Shown here one piece after another: positions 43,042 through 54,569 of a DNA stretch of 64,000 nucleotides. Positions within the stretch are counted from its first letter, which is position 1, and each line of letters starts with the position of its first letter. The notes below the pieces were generated by a model, which was not told where the DNA came from, did not search any database, and saw only the letters and a list, made by a program, of their open reading frames with translations. The stretch comes from Fragum whitleyi. Its lineage: Eukaryota; Mollusca; Bivalvia; Cardiida; Cardiidae. The stretch covers positions 54,303,566 through 54,367,565 of the forward strand of contig OX411547.1 in NCBI GenBank assembly GCA_948146395.1. Direction: 5' to 3'. The translations under genes were made by a program, and so were the position numbers.

Positions 43042-43762
43042 ACTTTAACATTGGCTATAACTTTTGAATGTCAAGTGGTATATTTGACAATGATATCTTT
43101 GGATAAGAGATTTATGTGAGTACCAAGTTCAAGGCCATCAGTCAAGGTCAATGTCATTTTTCAAGGTAAATTTTGTGGAAAAAATGAAATTTACTGTTTG
43201 CCATAGCTTGTATATGGAAAGTGAATGCGTTCATATTTCACGTGATGATTGCTTGGGACAAGACCTCTCTTTGTAGACCAATTTGAAGGTCATCAGTCAA
43301 TGTCAAGGTCATTTTTCAAGATTGTGAAAAAACAAAACATCAGCGTTGACCGTAACTCTTGAATGGTAAGTGATAGGGCTTCAAATGTCATAATGACTGC
43401 TTTGGACAAGACCTTTTTGTGGATACCATCTTCAAGGTCACCAGTCAAGCTCAAGGTCAATATCCAATGGCTATTTTTGTAAAATTATAACTAACGTAGC
43501 CATTACTTAAGTCAGAGAGCCTCGAAATTTCACATTTGCATTGCTTGTGACAAAACCTTCATACGTTCTCTCCTCTCTGTTGTCATTGAAGATATCCCAA
43601 TGAAACTTGGTATGTGTGTACACTACCACAAGAGCTATCCAAACTTTCAAGGGGGATAGCAATTTTGCTCTGGAAGCATTTGTGTATGACTTATGCCTCT
43701 TTTTCGGCATAGAATTTTTTTCATTTTCCTGCAGCCAAACGTTGCGACGGTGGGCCTAGCTC
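42930..43762 (+). mobile_element. Family C-related array element in duplication copy 2
   Basis: Starts TATGTCCCCACATCCATAGG. A poly(A) tract of 36 bp interrupts the microsatellite. About four cores follow, against two in copy 1, so the array differs in number between the paralogues. It ends GGTGGGCCTAGCTCTTGTT. Confidence 0.7.
43005..43040 (+). repeat. Poly(A) run, 36 bp
   Basis: Thirty-six consecutive A residues between GTCTTTTTGTC and CACTTTAACATTGG. The same place in duplication copy 1 has only about nine A residues, so this tract expanded after the duplication. Confidence 0.9.
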
Positions 43763-43935
43763 TTGTTTTATTTAAAGCGTCTGCTTGGTCAGTGAAGAAA
43801 CACAAATACCAACGAGCGTTTATTTTATTAAAGAGAGGTAAAACATCGCTAAACTTCACCCAAGACGTTTTTCGCACACATATAATTTGATTTCAACCCC
43901 ATTCCAAAAACAACCACCTTGTAAGTTTCAAGGTG

Positions 43936-44337
43936 TACAGTTAACAACATCGTGAAAATGACAATATAAATGATTTTGGAATGAAATTGAATGAGTGTGT
44001 GGAGCGAGTTTTGAGTGAAATTAAATATGAACAAAATTAGCAATATTAATTACCTCCCTTTAATAAAACATACGTAATTTTCTGTTTTTGTGTCTTCATG
44101 GGCCAATTAGACACTTAAAAATCCACCCAGGCCAATAAAATCGTGGAATAATTTGATCGATTTAAATTAAATGTTGAAAGTCGTGGTCGATTTAGAAATG
44201 TTTTTAGATTTAGAAGACTTTGAACGTTTTTGATCGATTTGAGTGAGTGTTTGGAGTAAATAAATGGAGCGCCGAGTGAGCGATTTAGAATGATTAGGAT
44301 CGGAATGATTATCAATTTCATGATGTAATTAACTGTA
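43936..44337 (+). mobile_element. Family E MITE, insertion present in only one duplicate
   Basis: Starts TACAGTTAACAACATCGTGA and ends TGATGTAATTAACTGTA. The paralogous place in copy 1 (about 38685-38720) has no element. The TA at both ends is consistent with a TA target duplication. Confidence 0.8.
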
Positions 44338-45616
44338 ATTTATTGTACGTCAAAACGTGGCCCAGATGTAACTTCATCCTTTTCATGGAAATCTGTCTAA
44401 TAGAGGTATTTTCCGATTGACGTCGCTAGCAAACCAAAATATGCCAGTACGAAGTAATTGTTTTGAACGAAAGTAACAAGGTCGCTGGATTACCGGTCAT
44501 TATGTAGCTAGATAGATTTATTTCTGTATAAGATATTACAAAATAAAAAAGCATTATACGTGATATGGCGTTAAAATGGCATGATATAATGATGGTTATG
44601 TAACTTAAGTTATATACAAGGCATAACGCATAAGGGGAAATTAAAATCTATTTTTTTCGATTGTGGTCCTTTTCTTCAAAAAATATTTCGTAAAACAAGT
44701 CGAACCGAGTCCTGCATAAATCAAGCGTGTGATTGTCTGTCTCAAGCAAATCCGGCGAGTATAAAGGTCCTAGGCACATTTCATTTTCAAAAATGCATCA
44801 CTTTATCCTATCTATGTCTACACTGAGGGCTGACTCTATAGATTGATAAGTTTCAATAGGTTTACTTGTAAAGACGAATTTGACTTTGATAAATAACTTA
44901 AACTTGTAAATCAATAATCCAATATCTCAGAACAAAGTTTCACTCAACTTGGAAAAAATCAGCGGTTTGCTGAAAGGTCTTTCTCTGAGAATTATGATTC
45001 CTTCAATTCGATTTTACAACAATACAATCCATAAAAGCACAGCATAAGGTCAGAAAGGTTAAAGTCATCAATCGTCCATGAATAATGGGCTGTGAAAAAT
45101 AAAAGCTTAGTTACACATCATCAAATTTCCGACAACTTTGCAAGTGTCACGTACTTTACGCTGCCACGTAATACCTATGTTATTGTTGTTGTTGTTGATG
45201 ATGATGATGTTGGTTACGTGTAAAATTACTATCGTTCAATTGTTAAAACGTTTGGACCTATACAATGTCCCGTTAAAATAAGTGCTTATGTCGCATAACG
45301 ATATATGAACAATGATTAATTGACATTAAGCAGATAAAAGTGGAAAATAAAAAACTTGTTTACGCAATTCTTTTCTCTCTCTACGGTATTTTTGATGCAT
45401 TAAGTCAAAGAAACGTAAAAGAGTGGGTCTTTTTCCCATAAAGAATTAGGTTCGCACAAAAGAAATTAACGCCTCATCATTATCTAACAAACTTTTAATT
45501 AGAAAAAGGAAATTAAATTCTTGTTAGATATATACAAAGTCCATGCATGTGCAAAATTAAGATATATATTTCGTATCAACTCTCGACCTAAGCAACTGAA
45601 AATATACCGAATAAAT

Positions 45617-46312
45617 GAACAGTTATATATAACAACATCAAATAATTGACTAAGTGAATAATATTGGAATGTTTTCGGATTTGGAAAAGCAGATTTTGAA
45701 TAAAATTAAAGGGAGGTAAAATAATATCACTTATTTCGTTCAGTTAAAGTGTTTTGAATGATTCGAGTAAGTGGTTTGAATGCATCAGACAGAGCGCTTA
45801 TCGATAGATTTAGATTGTTTTGGATAGGGATAGGAGTCAGGTATTGCATATGGATACAGTTAATAGAATCGTGAAATTGACCAGATGAATGATTTTGGTG
45901 AGGAGTTGAATGAGTGTGTGGAGTGAGTTTTGAGTGAAATTGAAGGGAGGCAATCCAAAAACGCAAATTTTGTTTAAGACGAACAGCGATATTAATTACC
46001 TATCTTTGAAAGAACATACGTACTTTTCTGGTTGTGCGTCTTCGTGGACCAAGTTTACACTTTAAAATCCACACCAGACAATATGAAATCGTAGAATGCT
46101 TTAATCGATTTGAATCTAATATTGGTTGAACGATTTCGAATTATTTTCTAATGATTTCTGGGCGTTTTTTTTTTTTTTTTTTTTTTTGTTTTTTTTTTAT
46201 CGATTTGAGTGAGTGTTTGGAATGAATGCAATGAATGAATGAAGAGCTGAGTGAATGATTTTGAATGTTTTTGAACGAAATTATGGCTAATTTGAGATTG
46301 TAAATGTTTGTA
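45617..46312 (+). mobile_element. Compound family E derivative in duplication copy 2
   Basis: Counterpart of 40020-40670 with the same doubled start, GAAGGGAGGCAATCC / GATATTAATTACC palindrome remnant and a long poly(T) at about 46166-46199. Confidence 0.6.
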
Positions 46313-46529
46313 ACTGTAATCTAGGAGATTCCTACGATCAACTGTACGTCCTGCAAGTGAGTTCGAGAATACGAGTTGAAAACTAGCCATTCTCATAAAT
46401 CCTAGGGTTTCTAACTGAAAAAAAACGAAATTAATTCTAAAAGAAAGAAACTAAAACAATACAAACACAAACAAATGACAAAACCAAAAGACAAACAAAA
46501 GCAACAAAGCCCGCATTTGGTAAAGTACA

Positions 46530-47485
46530 TGTAAGTAACATCGTGATATCGACATTAATCTCGATCAAAACCGTTCTTAACGCTCGATCAGCGCTCAATT
46601 CAATACTATCAAAATACTCCAATCACTCAGAAATGCTAAAAAACGAATCGAAACCTGAAATTTTCGGTCATAACGATCAAATTAATGCGCGATTTTATTG
46701 GTGGATGTGCATTTCAAAGCGTCTAATTAGACCAAAAGATGTACAAAGCAGGGAAATACGTTGATTTTTTTAAAGCTGCTCTTTCACAGATCGGGAAAAT
46801 GTAATTTTTGAAAATTTTCGTAAAATCAATTGAAAGAAACAAACTCATAATGTTGGAGCCTTTAAGATATTAAGATTCAATCTGGTAATGCACGGAAAGA
46901 AAGACTAATATTCCTGAATGTAGCAACAATCATTCTGAAAAAATAAAGCATCTACTAACGCCATAAAAATTATTCTTCATGTTCGAGCCAACTGTTTACG
47001 CATCTGAATTCCGCATGTTTGTCTAATCAATCAAATATAAAGGTAAAAGTATTTGACAGCTGGAGCTTCATATCATTACGAGCAAAAATGAAAGATTATT
47101 GACGGAAAGTAACAATATTGTAATCCATAGACTGGAAATAAATGGACTGGACCCCTTTCTGATCTTGCCACTTCGAAAAAATAAGTTACAAAATTATTGA
47201 AATATGTTGTTTTTAGTGCCAATGCCCTTCGGCTATTATTAATTGTCTAAAAATACACACATTTCAAAATGTAAGAACAAGTTTTGTATTTTTTTCTATG
47301 GAAAACTGTGAAAGAGCAGCTTTAAAAGGAGGTAATAAAAAATGGCTTGTTGTGAAGAAATTGTCGATATTGTATTACCCCATCTTGATTTAATTATAAA
47401 CCCACTCCTCCCACTCATTTATCCATTCCAAAACCATTCGAAAATCATTCGACTATGCAATTTCATAAGTTTCATTTAACTGTAT
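46530..47485 (-). repeat. Inverted family E derivative, duplication copy 2
   Basis: Counterpart of 40880-41850, beginning TACATGTAAGTAACATCGTG. The first 200 bp are almost unchanged between the two copies, which suggests recent duplication or gene conversion there. Confidence 0.5.
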
Positions 47486-47659
47486 GGTCCGGGGGTCGAT
47501 GTCCGTTGCTGTACAGTAAACAGGTTTATTGTTACTAGAGACGTAAACCGCCTTCAGCCGAAAATGGCTTACAATAGAGCGGTGTCTATATGATGGCATC
47601 TTGTAGTAGGAAGACAAATCGAGGATATATATCAAGATTGATAGATAGAAGAAATGTAT

Positions 47660-47930
47660 ATGTGACTCGACACGCGAAAAGGGGATACCTGGAAATTTCG
47701 TAAAAAATAATTATTTGAAAAAGAGATCAGATCAAGCGGATGCCATATTGAGACCGCGCATCAAAGATGATTCATATATCAAGGGCAGTATAACCAATTT
47801 AGATTCCAACAATGTGCTGACAACGAAAAGTTACGACCCCAGTCAGCCTGCGCGTATTGCGAAGCCTGACTTGGGTCGATACTTATCGCATTCACCGGAT
47901 GGGTCCAATTAGACCGTGCGGTCACATGAT
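47660..47930. mobile_element. Family I MITE, copy 3
   Basis: Starts TGTGACTCGACACGCGAAAA and ends GACCGTGCGGTCACA. The centre has ACCCCAGTCAGCCTGCGCG / AAGCCTGACTTGGGTCG arms. A spurious open frame crosses it. Confidence 0.65.
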
Positions 47931-48138
47931 AAGACAGATGGCTTGAAATCCTATCCTATCACGGGGGAGGTCCATGCCCTTTATGGCCAGTCCTTGACAA
48001 AACTATCAATTTCAGTCAGTACTGAACAGGAAAATTGTGGTCATAATAATTTCCTTTCCTGGAATTTCTGTGGTACATTCCGTACATTCTTTCATCAAAG
48101 ACTTGGGCCGAAGAAGTCGAGTGACTTTTTAAAAGAAT

Positions 48139-48832
48139 AATACAAGAGCACCGCATACTGATGCTAATACTCGGCTGCGGATGCTATACGGTGAAAATTT
48201 TAAAAAAAAAAAGTGACGTCATTCAACAAAAATGGTTCCCCTTGGTGGAATGGATTGCTTTTGTTATATATTTGACACATGCAAAATTTCAAGGCAACTC
48301 AGAATAAGTACTGCCCTGCGACGCCAATATTTATTGGCCAGCCAAAATTTTGTGAAAATTTTTGAAAATGGTCTCACAAGGATCATTCTGGTGAAGTTTC
48401 ATTGAAATCGACTAAGTGCTTCAGGGGGAGACGTCATTCAAAGATTTCGGACCCAAAATAAGCCCCCACCCTGCCACGCCCATATTTAGGGGCCAATCAA
48501 ACTTTTGCGAACAATTATTGAAAATGGTCACCAAAGGAACATTCTGGTAAGGTTCATTGAAATTGACCAAATGGATCAGGAGAAGATGTCGTTCAAACAT
48601 TTTTGGCTCAAAATAAGCCCCGCCCTGCCATGTCCATATTAATGGCACAATCAAAATTTTGCGTACAATTATTGAAAAGGGTTGCCCAAGGAACATTCTG
48701 GTAAAGTTTCATTGAAACCGGCCCTGTGGTTAAGGAGAAGAAGAAGTTTTCTGATTGTTGACGACGGACGACGGACTAAGGATGATCCTTAAAGCTCCTC
48801 TTGAGCACGTTGTGCTCAGGTGAGCTAAAAAG
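48139..48832 (+). mobile_element. Family B-like array element, distinct core type
   Basis: Starts ACAAGAGCACCGCATACTGA and has about three cores of some 170 bp marked by AACATTCTGGTAA(A/G)GTT and AATAAGCCCC(A/G)CCCTGCCA. A GACGACGGACGACGGAC tract follows. It ends CTTGAGCACGTTGTGCTCAG then GTGAGCTAA. Same end hairpin as family B but unrelated cores. Confidence 0.75.
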
Positions 48833-49954
48833 AAACATGAACTTTAACCTAAAGAGGTGTTTCGCCATTAACGACGAAACAATGCTACGTTCGCCTCTTT
48901 CGACATAAGGAAAAGGTTACCTTGCATTCAATGCTCGAGAGATTCGTCAATATCTACAATTTATCGTCTTTGGGTGATCCAAATGGCGTAACTACATCGT
49001 TCTTACGCTTTAGGGATGACAATTTAGTCGCCCCCGACGACTTACAGTCCTATTCAATCCTAGAAAATGTGTAGATGTAATATCAAATTTCATTGGACAG
49101 GAGATTGGTTGTCAAGGAGAAGGTGGCGCGGCTCAATCAATTACGCCGATTGTTGTATATATGCCAGACTGACGTATGTATAAACGTATACGATGTAAAA
49201 AATATTAATAGATAGTCAGTGGACGAAAGAAATATTGCGTAACTACAGCTTGAAAAAGATGTAGTTACGACAATTTGGTTGATTTCTAAAGAACAGATAG
49301 GCCGTAGGGTAACTGTAAAAAGTACATATGTCAAAACAAGCATGGAAGCTAACAATAGTTTTGCCTTATGTCCTGGGACCTCTCTACGTAAATCTAGAAA
49401 AAAGAGGAATGTTCGTAATATTTACTTTGCTGTCATTTATTTGTTTAGGCCTGGAGCTACGCAAGGGATTGGAACGTTGTGTCCTTTCTACATTTTATTC
49501 TCTATATGTTCTAATATTTCAATCAATTTCTAGACTCCATTATAATTTAAAGCGATTAAACAGTATATTTGAAAATTAAAATATATATATATATATATAT
49601 CGATTTAAAATTTAGAGATGAAGGTTCAATTTGTCTCTAATACCATATAGACAAATCATATAGTTTATATATTATTGGTCAATATGGGGAGGGGGGGGGG
49701 GGGTAATTTCGGACCCCTTTAGTTTGGGCCGCCTTGTAAACTTCATCGAATTTCCTTTTCTTCCTTTTAAACTCTGAGAATGACGATTATACACCTCACA
49801 ATCCTATTTCCGATGGAATTTTCCCCGACAAATATTCATTAGTAGCTTACCGCATGATAATGAAAGATCTATCACCAACATAAACAATTGTCGTGAAAAA
49901 AAGGTCCAATGCGCCATTTGTTCTATTCGTGAGCCTAAAATAGATTGATAGAAT
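48833..49954. other. Unassigned intergenic DNA
   Basis: No exon recognised. Contains an (AT)n tract (49578-49599) and a G13 run (49691-49703). The block ATTATTGGTCAATATGGGGA resembles 62446-62470, so part is repetitive. Confidence 0.4.
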
Positions 49955-50212
49955 GGAGTTTAACGCCGCTTTCAACATTTTCTCAGTTATATCTCGGCGG
50001 CTGGAACACCTAACAATGGTTTCCTAGCATTTCTCTCAACATTACAACCACCACATCCTTTCCTAGCCTCCAGCTTCTATCTCACATAGGTCTACGATTA
50101 TCAACCTATTGGTGAAGGACAAATAGTCAGAAAGAATGAGTGCCGCCGTCGGGGATCGAACCTGGGACTTCTAGATTGACAACCCAACGCTCTACTAACT
50201 GCACTCGTCCTT
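49955..50212 (-). mobile_element. tRNA-derived SINE, type 2 copy 2
   Basis: On the minus strand the head reads GTGCAGTTAGTAGAGCGTTG (A-box-like), then TTGTCAATCTAGAAG, then a perfect B box GGTTCGATCCC. The body AGAAGCTGGAGGCTAGGAAA matches 27895-28176. The better preserved of the two heads. Confidence 0.8.
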
Positions 50213-50284
50213 TCTAACATAGGTCTTCCGAGAATGGTTTGATAATTGAACACGAGTGTTTTATGGGCAGACGGTAGTTGGAAG

Positions 50285-50390
50285 GATTTCGTGGTACACT
50301 GTATGACTTGCGAGACAAATACCAGGAATCCATGGTTAGGTGCTCTAGCCACCACGATATGGCATAAACAGAAATGTTAGAAGAGGCAAA
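50285..50390 (+). mobile_element. SINE type 2 tail fragment
   Basis: ATACCAGGAATCCATGGTTA and GGTGCTCTAGCCACCACGAT match the 3' portion of the type 2 SINE in opposite orientation to the adjacent copy. No head. Confidence 0.55.
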
Positions 50391-51404
50391 TAACCTGATT
50401 CAAACAAAATCTGTTGTAGGTATTATTCCAGCCAATTTTATCCTAGCCGAACCCGGAAAGGCCGATATTTAACATTTTACATTTGTGCCATATTTTAGCT
50501 TATTTAGATACATGTTTGGAAGCCCGTGGACTGGACACAGCCCCCTGTAATTTCGAAAAATATGCTTTTAAAAGACTGAACATGAGAAAATAAAAAAAAG
50601 AGAGGACTATTTATATATATTTATTTCGTCAATGGTTGTTCAAAATATTGATTCTACTTCAAAGCCAGAGTTACGATATTTTGCTCGCCTATTTTCGATT
50701 GGACCCCCTCCCCCCGCGGGAAAGTCTTGCTATGCGCATGATGTAACATGTTCTCGTGTTGTTGTCAATAAGGCCATTTTTAGATAATTTTGGTTCTTGA
50801 ATGAGATTACCTTATTTTTTTTTCTGAAAGCAAAAACAAACAAATAGTAATAATAATCAGTTTGAAATAGTCAGTTTGAATTTTACTCGAATATAATCAT
50901 TTCCTAAAGGCAACAGCAGAGCTTAAGTTTAATTCTGAAATTTATTCTGACGGTTTTATTAGACTTTCGACTCGATTATAGCTGAAGCTGTTTTTGAATA
51001 GATAACTTTGATCTTGATCAATATTTGTTGCTTTACTAAAGATATGGACTTGAACCGTTTACATGTGCATTCACCATCACAAAATTAACTCTTGCTTTCA
51101 ACGGGTATAACTGTAGAATCATTTGGGTAAGAATTGTGTCCCTTTTTGTCAATTTTCCGTTCCCAGCACCTGTTGATGGCCGCATGCAGTGCCCCTTTTC
51201 ACACGAAAGTACATGTTCACAGATATATAACGATACTCTTATATATTTTAAATTAACAGCGCTAAATAGGGCTGATTTATTATTTTGTAATAATCAAAAC
51301 TGTGACAATGCAATTTTCTTTTAGGATCAATATTTTACAGGAAAGGAGTAATTAAATATTGTAATACATATGTACTTGGAAATTATATCCTTGTGTTTCC
51401 GATA
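50391..51404. other. Unassigned intergenic DNA
   Basis: AT-rich. I found no supported exon or repeat; 51100-51330 has an open frame rejected elsewhere in this answer. Confidence 0.4.
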
Positions 51405-51930
51405 GCTTATATTTGAATATCCTTGTAGAATTATCCCTTTTGCGACTTTCATACAGTAAACAACATCGTGAAATTGACAAGGTGAATGATTTGGAACGAT
51501 TTAGGAATAAAATTGAATGAGTGTGTGGAGCGGGTTTTGAGTGAATTTAATGGGAGGTAATCTATATCACAAATTTTCTTTAGAATGAACAAAATTAGCG
51601 ATATTGATTACCTCCCTTTGCGTACAAGTTCTAAACATAGCTTCCTATTTCTTCAAGAACATATGAGACGCTAACAATTTGAAATATGTTGATGAAATCG
51701 CGTTTTTTTTTCTATCAAAATTTATTTCAAATGACGTTGATGATTCTATTTTTTTCAATGGGTTTGAGCGTTTTTGAATGTGTTGAGTGAGTGTTTGGAA
51801 TGAGTGAATGGAGCGCTGAGTGAGCGATTTAGAATGGTTTTGATTGAGGTAAATGTCAATTTTATGTTGTAACTTACTGTAGCTTACATTTGAAAATCCT
51901 TGAAGAATTATCCTTTTTGAGACTTTTATA
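51405..51930 (+). repeat. 46-49-bp direct repeats flanking a family E MITE
   Basis: 51405-51450 and 51882-51930 share GCTTA(T/C)ATTTGAA(T/A)ATCCTTG, AGAATTATCC and TTTTG(C/A)GACTTT. The MITE fills exactly the space between them. Confidence 0.75.
51452..51881 (+). mobile_element. Family E MITE, full-length copy (430 bp)
   Basis: TACAGTAAACAACATCGTGA to ATGTTGTAACTTACTGTA. The middle is an inverted pair TGGGAGGTAATCTATATC / GATATTGATTACCTCCC around AACAAAATT. The 3' half carries repeated GAGTGAG and GAATGA words. Confidence 0.8.
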
Positions 51931-51964
51931 GCGGTCTCAGGCTTTGCCCCTTTGATTCTTCAAC

Positions 51965-52065
51965 AAACCATGTATTCAGCGTGCAATTAAGATTGCGAAC
52001 GTTAAGAAATTGTTTCCCGCTTTGCACGTAAGCTAACGTGCAAAGCAGGGTAACTTTTTTTTTCA
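51965..52065. repeat. Family L hairpin repeat
   Basis: CCCGCTTTGCACGTAAGC pairs with GCTAACGTGCAAAGCAGGG. The same idea is seen at 56205-56315. Confidence 0.55.
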
Positions 52066-52261
52066 AATATTGCGGTAACGTTTTCATATTGACTGCATAA
52101 CAAATCGTGAATTTCAAACCTATTTAGGATTGTGTTGATTTGATAATCGTATTTTTTTATAGGGCTAACCCAACTTTTAACAGTATTGTGGTCATTTCAA
52201 GGAAACTGGTGCTTCCATCGATGAACTTCTGATGGTTTCCATATATAAACGTTGGCTACAT

Positions 52262-52475
52262 GTGTGGTGTCCGTGGGCTAGAGGTAGAGCGTCGGCCTCT
52301 TGACCAAAAGATCCTGAGTTCGGTTCCCGGGAGCGGCTATCGATCTTCGTTCTTTCTTTGGCCCACACATTCGGCACGAGTACTGGTGAATTCTCCAGGA
52401 AGCCGAATCAAGAGGGATTAATTTATGTTTTAAGAACTTGTTTCCCAATCGATGTAAAATAAAAAGGTTTAAACC
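52262..52475 (+). mobile_element. tRNA-derived SINE, type 1 copy 2
   Basis: Head GGGCTAGAGGTAGAGCGTCG (A box), loop CTCTTGACCAAAAG, B-box-like AGTTCGGTTCC. The body contains CACGAGTACTGGTGAATTCT. Flanks AAACGTTGGCTACAT (52247-52261) and AAACGTAGGCTACAT (52476-52490) form a 15-bp target duplication with one change. Confidence 0.85.
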
Positions 52476-52697
52476 AAACGTAGGCTACATTTCATCTGCG
52501 ATACCAGCTACACATATGAACTGAGCGTTCGACTTCTCATGAGCCGATTGTCGGAGACACATGACGCTTGCCACATTTGTATAGTTAAATAAGAGTTTAA
52601 AACAAATGCGTGTAGAAATATCTTATTTTTCAAACAAAAATGAAAATGGTAAAAAATCAGAAGGACTACTCGGCTGTAAGGTGTTAATTTCAGTGAA

Positions 52698-52706
52698 TAT
52701 AAAAAG
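52698..52706 (+). promoter_or_regulatory. Possible TATA box upstream of the orphan first exon
   Basis: TATAAAAAG, followed by GGTTAAG, about 485 bp before the ATG at 53192. CCAAT-like ATTGG and CCAATTAG elements follow downstream at 52799-52835. Position relative to any real transcription start is unknown. Confidence 0.2.
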
Positions 52707-53191
52707 GGTTAAGCTTTAGAAAGATGCACCCTTTGCAAGTGCCATCATTTTTCCACCCTCATACTGTCAAAGCGAATCTTCAAAATAACGCATTATGATT
52801 GGATAAATAGGTTTTGTTCACGCCCATTAGCCAATTAGCGCCATCTGATAACGAAAATTCTGCTAAACTGATCGACTACGACTGGAATCGGAGAAGTCTC
52901 AAAATTACCTAGCCTTATCGATGTCAACTTAATAAAAGGGACAGCGTTCATTGAAACACGGAATCATTCGGTTTGGCACCAATACGATACGGCTTCTTTT
53001 TTTCTTTCTTTCTTTTAGCTTAAAAACAGGAATACATTAGAAAGGAACATATTGTTAAAAGATAATTATTTTCTTTCTTACAAAAACACGAAAAAGCGAT
53101 ACGTTTTAGTTAATTTTATTTTCAATTTAACTCTTAATTGACTATTTTCCGGATTTCCTCGTTGAAGTTCAGGATATTTGTTTCTGCCAAG

Positions 53192-53299
53192 ATGGTGTGC
53201 AGTAGTAGTGAACTGTTATTACGATGTTTTGTAGCAGCCATATTCATCACATTTATATCAGCAATGCCCTATATAGGCATCGACGACTGGGAAAATAAG
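53192..53299 (+). CDS. Possible first coding exon of a secreted protein
   Basis: ATG in good context (CCAAG ATG G) opens 36 codons that look like a signal peptide: MVCSSSELLLRCF, then hydrophobic VAAIFITFISA. The mature-looking start MPYIGIDDWENK follows and ends exactly at a strong donor AAG|GTAAGA (53300) in phase 0. No family is recognised, and I found no matching next exon in the 10.7 kb downstream, which is dense in MITEs. It may be the first exon of a gene continuing past the window, or chance. Confidence 0.35.
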
Positions 53300-53397
53300 G
53301 TAAGATATATTTACTCTGTATTTTATAACTATTTTTTTAAACTCTATATTTCTTTATATGAAATTAAAATGTAATATACCTATTTCGGTTTCTTCTG

Positions 53398-53500
53398 AAA
53401 CCCGGAAAATTAATGAGAGTGGGTTAGAGACGGAAAGAGAGAAAGATAGAGATAGAAAGTCAGAGAGAGATAGAGACATGAAGAGAGACAGAAAGACATG
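53398..53500 (+). repeat. GA-rich low-complexity tract
   Basis: Purine-rich run of AGAGA, GATAGAGA and AGAAAGA words directly before an inverted E element. Confidence 0.7.
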
Positions 53501-53903
53501 TACAATTAGTTACATAGTGAATTTTACATTTATCTCAATCAAAACCATTCTAATTCGCTCACTAAGCGCTTCATTCATTCACTTAAAGCATTCAAAAAAG
53601 CTCAAACATCAATGAATATATACGATCAACAATAACATTCAAAACAAAAATCGCTTGAAATACATTGCGAATTCCATGAGAAGCGTCTGATAGGTTTTTT
53701 AAGAAATAGGAAGCTGTTTATAGAACTTGCATGCATATTTTATTAAAGGGAGGTAATCCATATCGCTAATTTTGTTCATCTTAAACAAAATTAGCGATAT
53801 TTGATAACCTACCTTTAATTTTAATCAAAACTCGCTCCACACACTCATTAAAAATCATTCCAAAATCATTCATCTGGTCAATTTCTCGATGTTTTTAACT
53901 GTA
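53501..53903 (-). mobile_element. Family E MITE, inverted copy
   Basis: TACAATTAGTTACATAGTGA to GATGTTTTTAACTGTA. The centre AGGGAGGTAATCCATATCGC pairs with GCGATATTTGATAACC. It begins about 200 bp after the orphan exon donor. Confidence 0.8.
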
Positions 53904-54569
53904 CAGATACAGAGATATAAGAGAGAGAGAGAGGGGGGAGAGCCAATAAACTGTTCTTGAGCTCTGAATTGAAATCCACAGATATTTCGCGTTTATAAAT
54001 AGAAAAAATCTTGACAATTATGTATGAATTTGTTTCCCGCATTCATACATCATGATTATACTTAAGATTCAAACCCCATTGAAATCAATTGTACATCACA
54101 CATATTAGTCTTTGTCTCATTAAAGAGACATTTTTATATTTTTGTCACAAGATATTGAATCATTAGAGAGAAAAAATATTTGTTGATTTCATGGAAATGT
54201 TAAATTAAAACTTTTTCACACTTATGTATGGTTCCGTTTCGCAAATTTTTACAGTATGTTAAAGAACTAGTTACAAAAGATATTTTTAACCAGGTGTTTT
54301 TTGACAGAAAACCCCTCTAACTGACAAACATTTTTGTAGGAAAAGAAGATTTTCATTTTGATGCAATTTGACCCCTTTTTTCATTGCAATATTTGCTCGA
54401 GTATAAAATTACGAGGACGGCAATCATGGAATCGTACAGAAAAATATTAAAGAAAATGTTAAGGATCTAATGAATTACAATTAAATTTGGATTAGTTTGG
54501 GTGCAATTCATGACAGGTAATACAATTTCGCTAATTTCGCGATATTTTTTTCCTCTCTTGAAAAAATAT

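Larger units (their letters stand above)
42833..47579 (+). repeat. Segmental duplication, copy 2 (about 4.75 kb)
   Basis: Colinear with 37902-41944. Some stretches, such as 46325-46720 versus 40674-41070, are almost identical. It is longer because of a poly(A) tract (43005-43040), extra core sequence and a family E insertion at 43936-44337. No convincing gene. Confidence 0.8.

Noticed and set aside
47715..47912. Open frame of 65 codons
   Set aside because: It lies wholly inside the inverted-repeat MITE at 47660-47930.
51136..51324. Possible Cys-containing exon after TTCCCAG
   Set aside because: The acceptor is plausible, but there is no good donor at a fitting place, no family match and no partner exon.
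52262..52335. Possible functional tRNA gene
   Set aside because: A- and B-box-like sequences are present, but the cloverleaf is imperfect and the sequence continues into a SINE body with a 15-bp target duplication.
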